This document shows positions 1 through 7,760 of a stretch of 13,936 bases of DNA, one piece after another. Location of the stretch: assembly GCA_964631605.1 (NCBI GenBank), contig CAZVYG010000109.1:1-13936 (forward strand). Direction: 5' to 3'. A program made the position numbers and the translations under genes. Every line of letters starts with the position of its first letter. Position 1 is the stretch's first letter. The notes under the pieces are model-generated. The model worked only from the letters and a program-made list of their open reading frames with translations, had not been told where the DNA came from and ran no database searches. The stretch is from JARKQH01 sp964631605. Its GTDB lineage: Bacteria; Verrucomicrobiota; Verrucomicrobiia; Limisphaerales; UBA8199.

Positions 1-809
1 CCGCCGTTGCCGTAGGCGCGCAGGGGCCGGGCGTCGAGCACCCAGGTGGCCACATCCAGCGCGTGAATGTTCTGCTCGGTGATCACGTCGCCGGATAACA
101 CGCGGTCCACGCCCCAGGCGCGGAGGCGGACTTCGGGGTTGGTGGGGTCTTTGCGCAGGAATTGGTCCATGGACTCCCAAGTCGGGCCGCAGTGATAGGC
201 GGCCTCGGCGCAAATCAACTTGCCGATCTCGCCCTCCTGCACGCGTTTGATGGCGTCCTGATAGAGCTCGTTGGCGCGGGTTTGGAAATCCACCAGGAAG
301 CAAAGCTTTTTAGCGGTGGCTTTCTTCCCGCTCTCCTCGATGGTGGCGCAGCCCGGGACATCCACGGCGACAGGTTTGGCGAGGAAAACGTGTTTACCCG
401 CCTCGACCGCGGCGGCCGACTGTTCGGGGTGGAAGTAAGGCGGGGTTTCGATGACCACCGCATCGAGCTTCTGCTCCAGCAGGCGCCGGTAGCCCGACAA
501 GCCGGTGAAGCGCCGGTTGGCGGGCACCTGAAACGCCTCGCCCGCCTCGTCCACGCGGTCCTGGAAATAGTCGGCGACGGCGGCGAACTGATAGCCGCCA
601 TGTTGCTGGAACAGTTTGGCGATCCATTTGCCGCGTCCCCCGCAGCCGATGAGGCCAAGCTCAATTTTTTCGTTGGCGGCAGCTCCGCGGACGAGGGCCG
701 GGCTGACGAATGTCAAGGCAACAGCGGAAGCTCCGGCGCCGGCCAGAAAGCGGCGGCGGGTCACGGGAGCAGCGGCCGGCCGGGGAGAGGATTCGGATGC
801 GGTATTCAT
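1..809 (-). CDS. Tat-exported Gfo/Idh/MocA family oxidoreductase (3' end beyond window)
   Basis: The minus-strand frame is open from an ATG at 809 to the window edge and gives 269 codons without a stop. Residues 17-22 (TRRRFL), followed by an Ala-rich hydrophobic stretch and an AxA-like end near residue 45, form a twin-arginine signal peptide. The Rossmann glycine motif GCGGRG is at residues 55-60. The ETPPYFHPEQ segment and the conserved lysine K145 follow; this family usually has EKP, but here it reads AKP. EQNIHALD (H249, D252) matches the active-site histidine region. These proteins bind NAD(P) and usually act on sugars or polyols; the Tat signal implies export of the folded holoprotein. 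Family members of this type are usually about 400-470 residues, so roughly 150-200 C-terminal residues are missing. AAAGGA, 3 nt before the ATG, is the only clear ribosome-binding site seen in the window. The substrate is unknown. Confidence 0.93.
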   Translation of the reverse strand, partial: MNTASESSPRPAAAPVTRRRFLAGAGASAVALTFVSPALVRGAAANEKIELGLIGCGGRGKWIAKLFQQHGGYQFAAVADYFQDRVDEAGEAFQVPANRRFTGLSGYRRLLEQKLDAVVIETPPYFHPEQSAAAVEAGKHVFLAKPVAVDVPGCATIEESGKKATAKKLCFLVDFQTRANELYQDAIKRVQEGEIGKLICAEAAYHCGPTWESMDQFLRKDPTNPEVRLRAWGVDRVLSGDVITEQNIHALDVATWVLDARPLRAYGNG

Positions 810-1175
810 ATTTCCTTTCGGTTGATGTTTTCGGGAATTCAAAATCGTGGCGTCATCCAACCACGCGGCAGGCGGAGTGTCAATCCCGCGGTCGCGTCCA
901 GACCTGCCGTCCAGGCGCTCCGAAGGAGACCCGCCGCGCGCAAGAGCGCGGTTCGTTGCATCGTCGCCGGGGCGGAAATGCGATTGACGCCGGGCGGCCC
1001 GTTGATTAAGAGATGGGCCGAGTGCAAGCTATTGCGGCAACTCAACGGGCGTTGGGACGGGCGGTGGCGGGGCTGTCCAACAGTTTTCAATCGGTGTCAA
1101 CGGGGCGCGGTCATTTACACCCGCGATCACAATGCCTTTTCGGCGTCCGAGGAGCGTCTGTTTGAACCACGCGCC
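810..1175. other. Divergent intergenic region
   Basis: This 366-bp stretch lies between the start of the leftward oxidoreductase (809) and the start of the rightward permease (1176). Reading frames cross it, but their translations look like random Arg/Gly/Pro-rich peptide with no recognisable domain, so I see no gene. It holds the candidate leftward promoter at 855-883. A second minus-strand TTGACA at 1095-1100 has no acceptable -10 box. I found no convincing rightward promoter, operator repeat, riboswitch or terminator. Confidence 0.6.
855..883 (-). promoter_or_regulatory. Candidate sigma70-type promoter for the leftward Tat oxidoreductase
   Basis: On the minus strand a perfect TTGACA (plus-strand 878-883) is followed after 17 nt by TTGGAT (plus-strand 855-860). 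The -35 box is ideal but the -10 box matches TATAAT at only three positions. Predicted transcription would start near 848, leaving a leader of about 40 nt that contains the AAAGGA ribosome-binding site. Position and orientation fit the gene starting at 809. This rests on pattern matching only. Confidence 0.35.
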
Positions 1176-2990
1176 ATGGACCTAACCGGCATTCATCGTC
1201 CCCGAAACCTTGATTGGAAGCGGGCGGCGGCCTTGCTGTATGGGGATTGGGGGACCAGCAAGGCGTATGTGATCGGGTTGGCGTTTCTGGCGGCGGGTTA
1301 TGCTTCGCTCCCGATCATTCTGGCAGTGTGCCTATTGACTGCGGTGGTGGGATACAACTACATGGTGGTGTGCAGGCATTTTCCCGACGGCGGAGGGGTT
1401 TACTCGGCGGCGCGGGATCAGAGCCGGCTGCTGGCGGTGATGGGGGCGTTGCTATTGGTGGCCAATTTCACCGTAACGGCAGCGATGAGCGGGTGGGCGG
1501 CGATGCATTACTTTGGGGTGCCCGGCAGCCTGGTGCGGTGGACGACCATGGCGGTCATTCTGGCGGTCGGGCTGATGAACTACTTCGGCCCGAAGCATAC
1601 GGGGAACCTGGCGGCGACGCTGGCGGTGCCGATGGTGGTGGTGGTGGTGGCGATCATCGCGCTGAGCACGCCGGACCTGACAACGGCCTACCTGGAAGCG
1701 CCGCACGAGGGGTTCAGCAAGAACTGGATTGCGTTTACGGGGGTGATTTTGGCGCTGAGCGGCGTCGAGGCGATTGCGAATTTGACGGGGGTGATGAAGC
1801 TGGATCCGGGAGCGACGCTGGACAAGCCGCGAGTGGGTCAGACGGCGCGGAAATCCATATTGCCGGTGGCGGTGGAGGTGGTGGTGGGAACGGCGATGCT
1901 GGGCTGGGCGATGCTTTCGCTGCCCAAAACCCTCGCTCCGAAACTCGAGGCGCGCTGGGAAGACATGGTGCGATTCCTGGCGGAGCATTACGGCACGCTG
2001 CGGTTGGGGGATGGCTTTGGGACCGCCTTTGGGCTGGTCACGGGGATTATCATCGGTTTGCTGCTGCTAAGCGCGGTCAACACGGCGATCAGCGCGTTGA
2101 TCGGTCTGATTTACATGATGGCGCGGGACGGCGAGATGCCGCGGGGGTTCACGAAGCTCAACGCGCACGGGGTGCCCTGGGCGCCCTTGGGCATTGCCAT
2201 CCTGCTGCCGTTCGTGGTCACGGCGCTGGCATCCAACCTCGAGGCGCTGGCGGGGTTGTATGCCATCGGGGTCGTCGGCGCGATTACGGTCAACCTGGGG
2301 TCCTGCACGTTCAACCGGCGGCTGGCGCTGAAGTGGTTTGAGCGGGGCATCATGGGGTTGACCTTCGTGGTTTTGTTCGCGGTGGAATTGACGATCGCGC
2401 GGACGCGGAATGACGCGTTGTTTTTTGCCTGTTGCGTGGTGGGGGCGGGTTTGGGGCTGCGGGCTTACGCCCAGAAACGGGCGGGATTGCGCACGCTAAC
2501 CGTCAGCGAGGAGATTGCCGCGCACGTTGCGCCGGAACAGTCGCCCCACTGGAAGGTGAATCTGAATCCGGGACAATCCATCCTGGTGGCGGCGCGCGGG
2601 CTGACGCCGGTCTTGCGCTTTGCGCTGGAAGAGGCGCGGTTCCGCCAGGGCTCGCTATACGTTCTTTACGTCAAGGAACTGGCGGTCACGCTGCCCGGCC
2701 CGCTGGAGCTGAGTGAACAGCCGAAATGGCAGCGGGACCCGGACGCGGCCCGGATCATGTGTCACATGATCGAATTGGGCCGTCAGAACAACGTGCCGGT
2801 GGTGCCGCTGTATGCGGTCAGCGAAAGCCCGGCGGCGACAATTCTGGACCTGGCGGCGACACTGGGCATTGACATTCTGATGCTGGGGGCCCGGCATCGC
2901 CGCACGCTGGCGCAAATGTTCAAGGGCGACGTCGCCAACCAGGTCGCCAAGGAGCTGCCGGAGAACATCCAACTGGTGATTTACGGTTGA
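1176..2990 (+). CDS. APC-superfamily permease with C-terminal UspA-like domain
   Basis: This 604-residue inner-membrane protein has about twelve hydrophobic segments in residues 25-440, the usual number for the amino acid-polyamine-cation superfamily. The first helix carries YGDWGTSKAY (residues 22-31), resembling the discontinuous TM1 and the GDIGTSPLY signature of KUP potassium transporters. A run of five valines lies in the fifth segment (GTG repeat at 1635-1649). Residues from about 460 to the end form a cytoplasmic universal-stress-protein fold, beginning QSILVAARG and ending IQLVIYG. The Usp nucleotide motif G-2x-G-9x-G-(S/T) appears as G-AR-H-9x-G-D, so two consensus positions are changed. 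I start at ATG 1176 because the upstream part of the open frame is non-homologous and overlaps the leftward gene. No good Shine-Dalgarno is seen; GGAG at 1151-1154 is too far away. secA follows after 58 bp. The substrate could be an amino acid or a cation. Confidence 0.88.
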   Translation: MDLTGIHRPRNLDWKRAAALLYGDWGTSKAYVIGLAFLAAGYASLPIILAVCLLTAVVGYNYMVVCRHFPDGGGVYSAARDQSRLLAVMGALLLVANFTVTAAMSGWAAMHYFGVPGSLVRWTTMAVILAVGLMNYFGPKHTGNLAATLAVPMVVVVVAIIALSTPDLTTAYLEAPHEGFSKNWIAFTGVILALSGVEAIANLTGVMKLDPGATLDKPRVGQTARKSILPVAVEVVVGTAMLGWAMLSLPKTLAPKLEARWEDMVRFLAEHYGTLRLGDGFGTAFGLVTGIIIGLLLLSAVNTAISALIGLIYMMARDGEMPRGFTKLNAHGVPWAPLGIAILLPFVVTALASNLEALAGLYAIGVVGAITVNLGSCTFNRRLALKWFERGIMGLTFVVLFAVELTIARTRNDALFFACCVVGAGLGLRAYAQKRAGLRTLTVSEEIAAHVAPEQSPHWKVNLNPGQSILVAARGLTPVLRFALEEARFRQGSLYVLYVKELAVTLPGPLELSEQPKWQRDPDAARIMCHMIELGRQNNVPVVPLYAVSESPAATILDLAATLGIDILMLGARHRRTLAQMFKGDVANQVAKELPENIQLVIYG

Positions 2991-3048
2991 GCAAAGGTTT
3001 TGACGGTTGGGGTTTGTTCCCGTAGCGTTTAAGGTTTTAACGACTACC

Positions 3049-6000
3049 ATGATTGGTTGGATTATCAAGAAAGTGATCGGGTCGAAGAACGACCGCGAAG
3101 TGAAGCGGTTGCGCACGCTGGTGGCCCGGATTAACGCGATCGAGGCAGAGCTGCAGAAGGCGCCGGAGGAGACGCTGCGTGAAAAGACGGCGGCGTGGAA
3201 GGCCGAATTGTCGGCCATCCAGGATAATCAAGAGCTGGCGCGGCGGCTGCAGGAGCTTCTGCCGGAGGCGTTTGCGGTGGTGAAGAACGCGTGCCGGCGG
3301 CTGTGTGGAACGGAGATTGTGGTGCGGAATCATCCGCTGAAATGGGAGATGATTCCGTTTGATGTGCAGTTGATCGGCGCCTACGCGCTGCACTCGGGCC
3401 GGATCGCCGAAATGGCGACGGGCGAAGGCAAGACGCTGGTGGCGACGATGCCGGTGTATTTGAACGCGCTGAGCGGGCGGGGGGTGCACGTGGTGACGGT
3501 GAACGATTACCTGGCGGCGCGCGACAGCGAATGGATGGGGGCGGTTTACCGGTTTTTGGGATTGACCGTCGGCTGCATCCTGCATGATCAGCCGCCCAGC
3601 GTGCGGCGGCAGCAGTACAACTGCGACATCACCTACGGAACCAACGCGGAGTTCGGCTTCGACTATCTGCGGGACAACGGCATGGCGACGCGGAAGGAGG
3701 AGCAGGTGCAGCGGGGGCACTACTACGCGATCGTGGACGAGGTGGACTCGATTTTGATAGACGAGGCGCGGACGCCGCTGATCATCAGCGGGCCGGCGGT
3801 GGTGGCCTACGACGAGCAGTATGCCCAGTTCAAGCCGCAGGTGGAGAGCCTGTATCACGCCCAGGAGCGCCTGTGCAACCGCTTTTTGAAGGAAGCGGAG
3901 GACCTCATCCGCAAGCTCCATCCCGAGGACGGCTCGACGGTGCCGGATGCGGAGATGCTCGAGCGCCAGATCGGGCTGCTGCTCTACCGGGTCAAGATCG
4001 GACAGCCCAAGTCCGAGGGGCTGCTCAAGCTGCTGGAGAATCCCGAGCATTTGCGGTTGATGAACCAGGCGGAGCTGTCGCTGCACGCCGACCAGAAGAA
4101 GGTCGAGCTCTATGCGGAGAAGGAGAACTTCTTCTTCGCCATTGATGAGAAGAGCCACGAGGCGGACCTGACGGAGAAAGGGCGGACTTTTCTGTCGCCG
4201 AAGGATCCGGACGCATTCATGCTGCCGGACCTGACGACGGCGCTGCACGAGATAGACGCCGGGCCGGAGCCGGACGCGCGGAAGCGGCTGGAGGCGAAGG
4301 CGAAGCTGCAGCAGGAGTTCGAAACCAAGGCGCAGCGGATTCACGCGATTTCGCAATTGTTGAAGGCGTATTGCCTGTACCAGAAGGACGTGCAGTATGT
4401 GGTGCAGGACAACAAGGTCATCATCGTGGACGAGAACACGGGCCGGTTGATGACGGGGCGGCGGTGGAGCGACGGTTTGCACCAGGCGGTGGAAGCCAAG
4501 GAGGGGGTTGCCATCGAGCGGGAGACGCAGACGCTGGCAACGATCACGATCCAGAACTATTTCCGGTTGTATCACAAGCTGGCGGGCATGACGGGCACCG
4601 CGGAGACGGAGGCGTCGGAATTCCACGACATCTACAAGCTGGGCGTGCTGGTCATCCCCACCAACAAGCCGGTGGCGCGGAAGGATGCGAATGATTCAGT
4701 GTACAAGACCCGGCGCGAGAAGTACAACGCGGTGCTGAAGGAGATCAAAGACATCCACGCCCAGGGCCGTCCGATTCTGGTGGGCACGATTTCGGTGGAG
4801 GTCAGCGAACACCTCTCACGCATGCTCAAGCGGGAGGGGATTGTTCACTCGGTGTTGAACGCGAAGTATCACCAGCAGGAAGCGGAGATTGTCGCGCGGG
4901 CGGGCCAGCGCGGCGCGGTGACCATCGCCACGAACATGGCGGGGCGCGGAACGGACATCAAGCTGGGGCCCGGGGTGGCGGACCTGGGAGGGCTGCACGT
5001 CATCGGAACGGAACGGCACGAGGCGCGCCGCATTGACCGCCAGTTGCGCGGCCGCTGCGCGCGTCAGGGGGATCCGGGCTCGTCGCATTTCTTCATCTCC
5101 CTGGAGGACGACCTGATGCGGTTGTTCGGGTCGGACCGGATCGTGAAGTACATGGAGAGGATGGGATTGGAGGAGGGGCAGGAGCTGGAGCATCCGTTGC
5201 TGAACCGCTCGATCGAGCAGGCGCAGAAGCGGGTCGAGCAGCACAACTTCCAGATCCGGAAACGGACGCTCGAGTACGACGACGTGATGAACAAGCAGCG
5301 CGAGGTCATCTACGGCTTCCGCAACGAGATCATCCACGCCCCCGACGTGCGGGACCGATTGATGGACGTGATGGAGGAAGTGGTGCTGCAGAAGGTGGAG
5401 CAGTTCACCACGGCCGAGTTTGACCCAAACACCTGGAAAATACGGGCCCTGGCCGACTGGGTGAATTTGAACTTCCCGCTCGGGTTGCCCGAGGGGGAGA
5501 TTGTGAAGGCGGCGGAATCCGGGCAGGAGGCGCCGGTGCCTGGTTCAATGTATGAGCACCTGAGCCCGGCGCAATTTGCGGTGTGCACGTTCATTTCGGA
5601 GAGCGTGCGGAAGGCTTACGAACTCAAGATCAGTTTCGAGAACCCGGAGGCGCTCAAGGAGGTCGAGCGCTACACGATCCTGAGCGCGATTGACAAGCTG
5701 TGGCAGGAGCATTTGTACGAGATGGACAGCCTGCGGTACAGCATCGGGCTGCGGGCCCACGGGCAGCGGGATCCGCTGATCGAATACAAAGCCGAGGCGT
5801 ACAAGATTTTCGAGGAGCTGATGGTCAACATCAAGACCGAGATCTGCCACAACATTTTCCGCAGCGCCTCGAGCCTGATGGCATTCGAAAATTTCCTGCG
5901 GAGCGTGCCGCAGCACACGATGCACCAGTCCACCAGCGCGTTTGGTGGCAGCGCGACCGGCGCGGAAGCGCCAGGGGCCGGAGCCGCGCGAGGCGCCGCG

Positions 6001-6141
6001 CCGCAGGCCAGCGACATCGTCAGCGAGGCGGCGGCCGCGGTGGAAAAGGCCAAGCCGGTCCGCAGCGGACCGAAGGTGGGGCGGAACGACCCATGCCCCT
6101 GCGGCAGCGGCAAGAAGTACAAACACTGCTGCGGGAAGTAG
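3049..6141 (+). CDS. secA: Preprotein translocase motor ATPase SecA
   Basis: SecA is the ATPase that pushes unfolded preproteins through SecYEG. The 1030-residue product has all the landmarks. Walker A is GEGKT (residues 125-129). The DEAD-type Walker B is DEVD (230-233), followed by ILIDEARTP. GRRWSDGLHQAVEAKEG lies downstream of DENTGR (from 461), MTGTAE starts at 514 and TNMAGRGTD at 628. The protein ends in a zinc-binding tail with C1016, C1018, C1027 and C1028 in the C-x-C-x8-C-C pattern. It is longer than E. coli SecA (901 residues), mainly through about 70 extra residues in the preprotein-crosslinking domain (roughly 260-440), as in Bacteroidota SecA, and an Ala/Gly/Pro-rich linker at about 960-1010. 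The start at ATG 3049 gives MIGWIIKKVIGSKN, the expected N-terminus; an in-frame TTG at 3007 would add 14 unconserved residues. There is no clear Shine-Dalgarno. Confidence 0.98.
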   Translation: MIGWIIKKVIGSKNDREVKRLRTLVARINAIEAELQKAPEETLREKTAAWKAELSAIQDNQELARRLQELLPEAFAVVKNACRRLCGTEIVVRNHPLKWEMIPFDVQLIGAYALHSGRIAEMATGEGKTLVATMPVYLNALSGRGVHVVTVNDYLAARDSEWMGAVYRFLGLTVGCILHDQPPSVRRQQYNCDITYGTNAEFGFDYLRDNGMATRKEEQVQRGHYYAIVDEVDSILIDEARTPLIISGPAVVAYDEQYAQFKPQVESLYHAQERLCNRFLKEAEDLIRKLHPEDGSTVPDAEMLERQIGLLLYRVKIGQPKSEGLLKLLENPEHLRLMNQAELSLHADQKKVELYAEKENFFFAIDEKSHEADLTEKGRTFLSPKDPDAFMLPDLTTALHEIDAGPEPDARKRLEAKAKLQQEFETKAQRIHAISQLLKAYCLYQKDVQYVVQDNKVIIVDENTGRLMTGRRWSDGLHQAVEAKEGVAIERETQTLATITIQNYFRLYHKLAGMTGTAETEASEFHDIYKLGVLVIPTNKPVARKDANDSVYKTRREKYNAVLKEIKDIHAQGRPILVGTISVEVSEHLSRMLKREGIVHSVLNAKYHQQEAEIVARAGQRGAVTIATNMAGRGTDIKLGPGVADLGGLHVIGTERHEARRIDRQLRGRCARQGDPGSSHFFISLEDDLMRLFGSDRIVKYMERMGLEEGQELEHPLLNRSIEQAQKRVEQHNFQIRKRTLEYDDVMNKQREVIYGFRNEIIHAPDVRDRLMDVMEEVVLQKVEQFTTAEFDPNTWKIRALADWVNLNFPLGLPEGEIVKAAESGQEAPVPGSMYEHLSPAQFAVCTFISESVRKAYELKISFENPEALKEVERYTILSAIDKLWQEHLYEMDSLRYSIGLRAHGQRDPLIEYKAEAYKIFEELMVNIKTEICHNIFRSASSLMAFENFLRSVPQHTMHQSTSAFGGSATGAEAPGAGAARGAAPQASDIVSEAAAAVEKAKPVRSGPKVGRNDPCPCGSGKKYKHCCGK

Positions 6142-6155
6142 CGGCGTCGCCGCGC

Positions 6156-6186
6156 GCGGTTCAGCGTCGCGCTCCGCTTTTGTTTG
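6156..6186 (+). terminator. Candidate intrinsic terminator after secA
   Basis: Fifteen bases past the secA stop, GCGG (6156-6159) can pair with CCGC (6174-6177) and AGCG (6163-6166) with CGCT (6170-6173) around a TCG loop, with a three-base bulge on the left arm. TTTTGTTTG (6178-6186) follows directly. Stem plus T-rich tract is the layout of a Rho-independent terminator, although the bulge weakens it. It would separate secA from the aminotransferase operon. Confidence 0.4.
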
Positions 6187-6304
6187 TTCCGTCTGTCGGC
6201 GCGGCGCGGGGAGGCGAGCCCGGCGCACAAAAGTATCAGAATTCGACACAATTGGTGGTGCCCGACCGGGCGGCGCCTGCTAACCTGCATGCGTCCTGAG
6301 CAAT

Positions 6305-7741
6305 ATGGGCAAAGAGTTTTCCATCACACCCCGGACGGTGCCTCGGGTCGAAACCCGGTATCGGCGGGTGGTTTCGGCGCTGCCGCATCCGGACTCGGTT
6401 GCGACGCTGAAGACCTTGCGCCGGTTCGAGCCCAACTCGATGCGCGGCCAGCCGCCATTGGTGTGGGATCGGGCGGAGGACATTTTTGTATATGACAAGT
6501 ACGGGAACCGGTGGCTGGATTTTTCCAGCGGGGTGCTGGTGGCCAACGCGGGCCACGCCGCTTCCGAGGTGGTCGAAGCCATTATCCGGCAGGCCAGCCA
6601 CCCGTTGCTGCACAATTACTGCTTTCCCAGCCAGCAGCGGGCGGACCTGGTCGAGCGCCTGGCCAGCCTGGCTCCGGAAGGTCTCAAGAAGGTTTTCCTC
6701 CTGACGACGGGGTCGGAGGCGACCGAATGCGCCATCAAGCTGGCGCGGGCGCAAGGCATCCGCGTGGGGGGCACGCGCAAAATCGGCATCGTGGGGTTTG
6801 AGCGCGGTTTTCATGGCCGCACGCTCGGTGCCCAGCAGGCGGGGGGCATCGCCGGGCAGAAAGCGTGGATTGTCAACCTGGACCCCGCCTTTATCAATGC
6901 CCCCTTCCCTGATGGATACTGGCAGCAGGACACTTCATTTGACACCTTCCTGCGCGCGATTGCCCGCGCCGGATTTGAGCCTGGGCAAATTGCGGGGGTC
7001 ATGATGGAGACTTACCAGGGGGTGGGACCGGACTTTGCGCCTGTGGAATACGTCCGCCAACTGGCCGACTGGTGCCGGCAGCACCAAGTGGTTCTCATTT
7101 TTGATGAGGTGCAGGCCGGGTTTGGCCGCACGGGCCGGTTTTGGGCATTTGAACATTACGGCGTGACCCCGGACCTGATTTGCTGCGGCAAGGGGATCAG
7201 CAGTTCCCTGCCCTTGAGCGCCGTCATTGGCCGGGAGGAGATCCTGGACCAGTTTGGGCCGGGCTCGATGACCAGCACGCATACAGGCAACCCGGTGAGT
7301 TGCGCGGCGGCCCTGGCCAGCATCGAGAAAATCCTCCGCGAGGATCTGACTGGCAACGCGGCACGACTGGAGCCCGTCCTGCTTGCCGCGCTCCAGCGGA
7401 TTCAAGCGCGCCATCCGCGGGTGGTGGGCCATGTGTCGGCCCGGGGTTTGGTGGGAGGGTTGCAGACCGTGAAGGCTGGAAAACGCGAGCCGGACCACGA
7501 TCTGGCCCATGCCATCGTGGAGCGCTGCTTTCACAAGGGCCTGCTGTTCTTCGCGCCGGTGGGCGCCTGGGGCCAGACCGTGAAGATCAGTCCGCCGCTG
7601 ACCATTCCCCGCGAGGCGCTCGAGGAAGGGCTGGCGGTGCTTGGTGAAGCGACCGATGAGGCCGTGGCGGCCCTCGCATCCGCGCCGCCCGCCGCGGCCG
7701 AGGCGCCGCGGGAACCGGGCCTGGTCTCCCTTTCACAGTGA
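6305..7741 (+). CDS. Class III (acetylornithine/4-aminobutyrate-type) PLP aminotransferase
   Basis: This 478-residue cytosolic protein belongs to the subgroup-II (class III) aminotransferases, which use pyridoxal phosphate to move an amino group from a substrate, often an omega-amine, to a keto acid. TTGSEATECAIKLAR contains the cofactor-phosphate site (G136-S137-E138). FHGRTLG follows. DEVQAGFGRTG starts at D267, the residue that contacts the pyridine nitrogen. The catalytic lysine is K296 in CCGKGISSSLP, and THTGNPVSCAAA supplies the threonine donated by the partner subunit. The length fits the family; the last 25 or so residues are an Ala/Pro-rich tail. The start at ATG 6305 puts the conserved region at the expected distance, but there is no obvious ribosome-binding site. 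The stop lies 19 bp before the next gene, a dehydrogenase, and a transporter follows, so a catabolic role is likelier than arginine synthesis. The exact substrate is not readable. Confidence 0.93.
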   Translation: MGKEFSITPRTVPRVETRYRRVVSALPHPDSVATLKTLRRFEPNSMRGQPPLVWDRAEDIFVYDKYGNRWLDFSSGVLVANAGHAASEVVEAIIRQASHPLLHNYCFPSQQRADLVERLASLAPEGLKKVFLLTTGSEATECAIKLARAQGIRVGGTRKIGIVGFERGFHGRTLGAQQAGGIAGQKAWIVNLDPAFINAPFPDGYWQQDTSFDTFLRAIARAGFEPGQIAGVMMETYQGVGPDFAPVEYVRQLADWCRQHQVVLIFDEVQAGFGRTGRFWAFEHYGVTPDLICCGKGISSSLPLSAVIGREEILDQFGPGSMTSTHTGNPVSCAAALASIEKILREDLTGNAARLEPVLLAALQRIQARHPRVVGHVSARGLVGGLQTVKAGKREPDHDLAHAIVERCFHKGLLFFAPVGAWGQTVKISPPLTIPREALEEGLAVLGEATDEAVAALASAPPAAAEAPREPGLVSLSQ

Positions 7742-7760
7742 ATGGTTCAACACGGCTGCC

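Noticed and set aside
1095..1100. Minus-strand TTGACA as a second promoter
   Set aside because: No acceptable -10 box lies at 16-18 nt spacing.
162..1175. Upstream extension of the permease reading frame giving a 942-residue protein
   Set aside because: The extra 338 residues have no recognisable domain, overlap the well-supported leftward oxidoreductase and cross the divergent intergenic region; the permease homology starts right after ATG 1176.
1635..1649. GTG trinucleotide repeat that could be a microsatellite
   Set aside because: It is only five units, encodes valines in a membrane helix, and is expected from codon bias.
1214..2341. 375-codon frame overlapping the permease
   Set aside because: It is a Gly/Ala/Asp-rich shadow of the permease in another frame, with no motif.
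3037..4626. 529-codon open frame antisense to secA
   Set aside because: Its translation is Arg/Leu/His/Gln-rich with no domain. Such frames arise opposite high-GC coding sequence, and secA is certain.
6141..6153. GCGGCGTCGCCGC hairpin at the secA stop codon as terminator
   Set aside because: The 5-bp stem is not followed by a T-tract; the structure just downstream at 6156-6186 is a better candidate.
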